This document shows positions 61,064 to 64,000 of a stretch of DNA of 64,000 nt, in pieces. The DNA is taken from NCBI GenBank assembly GCA_031271465.1, contig JAISVR010000011.1, positions 1 through 64,000 of the forward strand, read 5' to 3'. The notes under the pieces are model-generated. The model worked only from the letters and a program-made list of their open reading frames with translations, was not told the origin of the DNA and did not search any database. Source of the DNA: Prevotellaceae bacterium. Its GTDB lineage: Bacteria > Bacteroidota > Bacteroidia > Bacteroidales > Paludibacteraceae. Within the stretch, counting starts at the first letter, position 1; each line of letters opens with the position of its first letter. The translations under genes were made by a program, and so were the position numbers.

Positions 61064-63157
61064 TCAACTTATCACGCTCCAATTCATCGAGTTTTTATTT
61101 TTTTTATTGAGCTGTTGCACGAGAATCGCATTCTCGGGTTTTTCCAATTTAGGATCTCGGTCGAGAATTTCTAACGCAACTTGGCGGGCAAACGATAACA
61201 GATGACTGTCCGTAGACAAATTGGCAATTTTCAGTTCGAAAGGCATGCCGCTTTGCATAGTGCCGTCCATGTCGCCCGGTCCACGCATTTGCAAGTCGGC
61301 TTCGGCAATCTCAAAACCATCGTTGCTGCGAGTCATTATTTCCAATCGCTTGCGGGTATCAGTCGTAATTTTGTACGACGACAGCAGGATACAAAACGAT
61401 TGCTCAGCCCCGCGCCCTACGCGTCCGCGCAATTGGTGCAGTTGCGACAATCCGAATCGTTCTGCGCTTTCAATCACCATTACCGAAGCGTTGGGCACAT
61501 TTACGCCTACTTCGATTACCGTTGTAGCAACCATTATCTGTGTTTCCCCCGATGCAAATTTTCTCATTTCATCGTCCTTTTCCTTCGCTTTCATTCGTCC
61601 GTGCACCATGCTGATATGATATTGCGGCAAATGGTTTTTAAAAAATTCATAGCCTGCTTCAAGATTTTGCAAATCCATTTTTTCGCTCTCTTGAATAAGC
61701 GGATAAACCACATACACCTGCCGTCCCGCGTCAATTTGTTTTTTCAAAAAATCGAGCATTGCAATCCGTTTACTGTCGTAATAATGATAAGTTTGAATAG
61801 GCTTTCGTCCGGGTGGAAGTTCGTCGATAACCGACACCTCGAGGTCGCCATACACGGTCATTGCCAGCGTGCGGGGAATAGGCGTGGCAGTCATCACCAA
61901 AATGTGTGGCGGCTGCAAGTTTTTATTCCATAACCGTGCGCGTTGTGCCACGCCGAAACGATGCTGTTCGTCGATAATTACCAATCCAAGATTGGCAAAT
62001 TGCACCGAATCTTCGATAAGAGCATGCGTCCCTATCAAAATTTTCAATTCCCCCGAGCGAAGTTGTTCATGCAGTTGTTCGCGCGCTTTTTTTGTGGTCG
62101 AGCCGGTAAGCAAAGCTATATTTATACCCATTCCATCGAGCATGTTAGCTATTGTTTCGAAATGCTGTGTAGCCAAAATTTCAGTCGGAGCCATTATGCA
62201 AGCTTGAAATCCGTTGTCAAGAGCCATAAGCATCGACATAAGCGCGACAAGCGTTTTTCCACTGCCAACATCGCCTTGCAACAAACGGTTCATTTGCCGT
62301 CCCGAGCCGACATGTTGACGAATTTCGCGTAACACCCGTTTTTGCGCTCCCGTCAGTTCAAAAGGCAAATTCTTTTCGTAAAAAGTATTAAACAAAGTCC
62401 CGATTTTATCGAACAAAAAACCCTGATACTTCAACTCCCGAAATTTCGACTGTCGTAAAATATCAAGTTGAATGTAAAACAATTCCTCAAGTTTCAAACG
62501 ATGTTGTGCGCGATGCAACACTTCCGCTTGTTGTGGAAAATGCACTGCAACTACCGCTTCGTGGCGCGACATCAGGTTGTATTGTTCGATGAGGTAAGAA
62601 GGAAGCGTTTCGGGCAATTTCATCGGAAGATTTTGCAGAGCGGTATGCATAATTTTCCGAATGGCGGCAGAGTTAAGAAAATGCTTTTTCATCTTCTCGC
62701 TCGTGTTGTAATGTGCCTGCCAACCAAGAGCCTGTCGCTGATTTTCCTCAGTAGCAAATTCAATTTCGGGATGAGCAATACTGAATCGTCCGTTAAAAAC
62801 AGAAGGTTTGCCAAAAACAATATATTGCGCCTGCGGTTTCAGTTTGTCCTCCGCATAGCGAATCCCCTTAAACCAAACAAGGTCAATTACTCCGGTTTCA
62901 TCGAAAAAAACGGCATTTAACCGTTGGTTTTTCCCCGTACCCGATTTTTGCACATTGCGTATCCGTCCCCGCAACTGAATATAAGGCAAATTCTCGGCGA
63001 TTTCGCTCGCAAAATAAAAACGGCTTCGGTCAATATATTTATAAGGATAGTACGAAAATAAATCCTCCACCGAGTTGATATTCAGCTCAGTGCGCAATAA
63101 TTCGGCGCGTTTTGGTCCCACGCCGGGCAGGTACATAATGTCGGTCAATAAATCCAA
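61064..63157 (-). CDS. recG: ATP-dependent DNA helicase RecG
   Basis: RecG remodels stalled forks and Holliday junctions. The 697-aa protein has an N-terminal wedge domain with LPGVGPKRAELL (10-21), Walker A GDVGSGKT (295-302), DEQH box (396-399), GRMKAKEKDDEM and QLRGRVGRG. The start is taken as the TTG at 63157 (LLTDIMYLPG); an ATG at 63136 is the alternative, and an in-frame stop lies just upstream of the TTG. Confidence 0.96.
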   Translation of the reverse strand: MDLLTDIMYLPGVGPKRAELLRTELNINSVEDLFSYYPYKYIDRSRFYFASEIAENLPYIQLRGRIRNVQKSGTGKNQRLNAVFFDETGVIDLVWFKGIRYAEDKLKPQAQYIVFGKPSVFNGRFSIAHPEIEFATEENQRQALGWQAHYNTSEKMKKHFLNSAAIRKIMHTALQNLPMKLPETLPSYLIEQYNLMSRHEAVVAVHFPQQAEVLHRAQHRLKLEELFYIQLDILRQSKFRELKYQGFLFDKIGTLFNTFYEKNLPFELTGAQKRVLREIRQHVGSGRQMNRLLQGDVGSGKTLVALMSMLMALDNGFQACIMAPTEILATQHFETIANMLDGMGINIALLTGSTTKKAREQLHEQLRSGELKILIGTHALIEDSVQFANLGLVIIDEQHRFGVAQRARLWNKNLQPPHILVMTATPIPRTLAMTVYGDLEVSVIDELPPGRKPIQTYHYYDSKRIAMLDFLKKQIDAGRQVYVVYPLIQESEKMDLQNLEAGYEFFKNHLPQYHISMVHGRMKAKEKDDEMRKFASGETQIMVATTVIEVGVNVPNASVMVIESAERFGLSQLHQLRGRVGRGAEQSFCILLSSYKITTDTRKRLEIMTRSNDGFEIAEADLQMRGPGDMDGTMQSGMPFELKIANLSTDSHLLSFARQVALEILDRDPKLEKPENAILVQQLNKKNKNSMNWSVIS

Positions 63158-63181
63158 TATAAGCTAATATAAATTGCTCGA

Positions 63182-63189
63182 CAAAGATA
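63182..63189 (-). promoter_or_regulatory. -7 box TATCTTTG for recG
   Basis: TATCTTTG on the minus strand, 24 bp before the TTG start. Confidence 0.5.
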
Positions 63190-63213
63190 AAAATAAAGCA
63201 AATACAATGCCTT

Positions 63214-63243
63214 TTTGTATATAAAATAAATATTGTACCTTTG
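63214..63243 (+). promoter_or_regulatory. Promoter of argH (TTTG -33, TACCTTTG -7)
   Basis: TTTG at 63214-63217 and TACCTTTG at 63236-63243 with an 18-bp spacer; this is the best-formed promoter pair of the window. The ATG follows 37 bp later. Confidence 0.6.
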
Positions 63244-63280
63244 TTGCTCTAAATTAAAAAATCATTCTTATCATTAGCAA

Positions 63281-64000
63281 ATGAAACTTTGGGATAAAGG
63301 AAATACCACCGATGAAAGCGTAGAAAAATTTACCGTAGGGCGCGACCGTGAAATGGATTTATATCTCGCCCAAGCTGACATACTTGGTTCTATGGCGCAT
63401 ATCACGATGCTCGAATCGGTAGGATTGCTCGAAAAACAAGAATTAACTATGTTGTTGCACGAGCTCAAAAATATTTACATTGCTGCCGAGAAGGGCAATT
63501 TTACCATAGAAAACGGAGTAGAAGATGTACATTCGCAGGTAGAATTAATGCTTACGCGCAAGGTAGGCGATGTAGGAAAAAAAATACATAGTGGTCGTTC
63601 GCGAAACGATCAGGTACTGGTAGATTTAAAGCTATTTACCCGCCACAAAATTTACGAACTTGTGCAAGCTGCCGAAGAGCTTTTCTCCGTTCTCATCGAA
63701 CAAAGTGAACGATATAAACGCATTTTACTGCCCGGCTACACGCACCTGCAAATTGCCATGCCTTCATCGTTCGGTTTGTGGTTTGGCGCATACGCCGAGA
63801 GCCTTACGGACGATATGCAAATGTTACTCGCGGCATGGCAAGTGTGCAACCGCAATCCGCTCGGTTCGGCAGCGGGCTATGGCTCATCTTTTCCGCTCAA
63901 CCGCCAAATGACAACTGATTTGCTTGGATTCGACGGACTGAATTATAATGTGGTGTATGCTCAAATGGGGCGTGGAAAAATGGAGCGTACGGTAGCTTAC
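63281..64000 (+). CDS. argH: Argininosuccinate lyase (5' part, cut by window end)
   Basis: ArgH cleaves argininosuccinate to arginine and fumarate. The first 240 codons are present and run off the right edge. The ATG at 63281 opens MKLWDKGNTTDESVEKFTVG. Conserved blocks are VEDVHSQVELMLTRKVGD, KIHSGRSRNDQV, PGYTHLQIAMPSSFGLWF and NPLGSAAGYGSSFPLNR. No other arginine gene is visible in the window. Confidence 0.93.
   Translation, partial: MKLWDKGNTTDESVEKFTVGRDREMDLYLAQADILGSMAHITMLESVGLLEKQELTMLLHELKNIYIAAEKGNFTIENGVEDVHSQVELMLTRKVGDVGKKIHSGRSRNDQVLVDLKLFTRHKIYELVQAAEELFSVLIEQSERYKRILLPGYTHLQIAMPSSFGLWFGAYAESLTDDMQMLLAAWQVCNRNPLGSAAGYGSSFPLNRQMTTDLLGFDGLNYNVVYAQMGRGKMERTVAY

Overview
This window is a 64 kb piece of a Bacteroidota chromosome, probably order Bacteroidales; the family cannot be fixed from sequence alone. 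The evidence is two secreted proteins with type IX secretion (T9SS) C-terminal sorting domains, many promoter -7 boxes of the Bacteroidota form TAnnTTTG, little use of Shine-Dalgarno sequences, and lineage-typical gene sets (dut-TPR-DUF4292-EnvC; DUF3098-uppP-truB-queA; MG2/plug protein; CDGSH protein). No rRNA, tRNA, insertion sequence, prophage or CRISPR array was found.

Layout. 1-13.4 kb: every gene lies on the minus strand. These are a truncated exported protein, two T9SS cargo proteins, tatC-tatA, nadA, deoC, dtd, uvrC, apt and mnmG. At 13.4 kb the strand switches to xerD and an RNase HI. Three parS-like 16-mers lie around mnmG and xerD. 15-25 kb: a lipid A-type acyltransferase, a divergent five-gene surface-glycan operon (GT2, O-antigen polymerase/ligase, GT, UDP-galactopyranose mutase, putative galactofuranosyltransferase), then a minus-strand flippase plus LtaS-like phosphotransferase. 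25-27.4 kb: a small restriction-modification locus (DNA methyltransferase, HNH nuclease, HTH protein) with a 21-22 bp repeat array. 27.5-50 kb: mainly housekeeping and envelope genes (aroB, dut, TPR, EnvC-like, Ig-like lipoprotein, DUF3108, MG2 protein, adenosine-kinase-like PfkB, SpoU methylase, metH without activation domain, uppP, truB, queA, S41 protease). 49.4-58 kb: a second glycan cluster (flippase, two GT2, FkbM methyltransferase, two related capsular GTs, CDP-glycerol-type transferase, SDR-cytidylyltransferase fusion). 58-64 kb: metG, a Sul-like dihydropteroate synthase, recG, and argH running off the right edge.

How the parts work together. The two glycan clusters, acyltransferase, UppP and flippases together describe lipopolysaccharide or capsule assembly. 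Cluster 1 carries a galactofuranose signature; cluster 2 looks built to make and transfer a CDP-activated polyol phosphate. T9SS type A cargo is usually attached to A-LPS, so one of these clusters could supply that anchor (inference).

The most noteworthy observations are the chromosomal Sul-type DHPS; the parS-like sites at a strand-switch point; a candidate small RNA (about 4458-4580) with its own promoter and terminator and a copy of the anti-Shine-Dalgarno decamer; the SDR-TagD fusion beside a TagB/TagF-like transferase; the repeat array of the restriction-modification locus; and the MetH lacking its reactivation domain.
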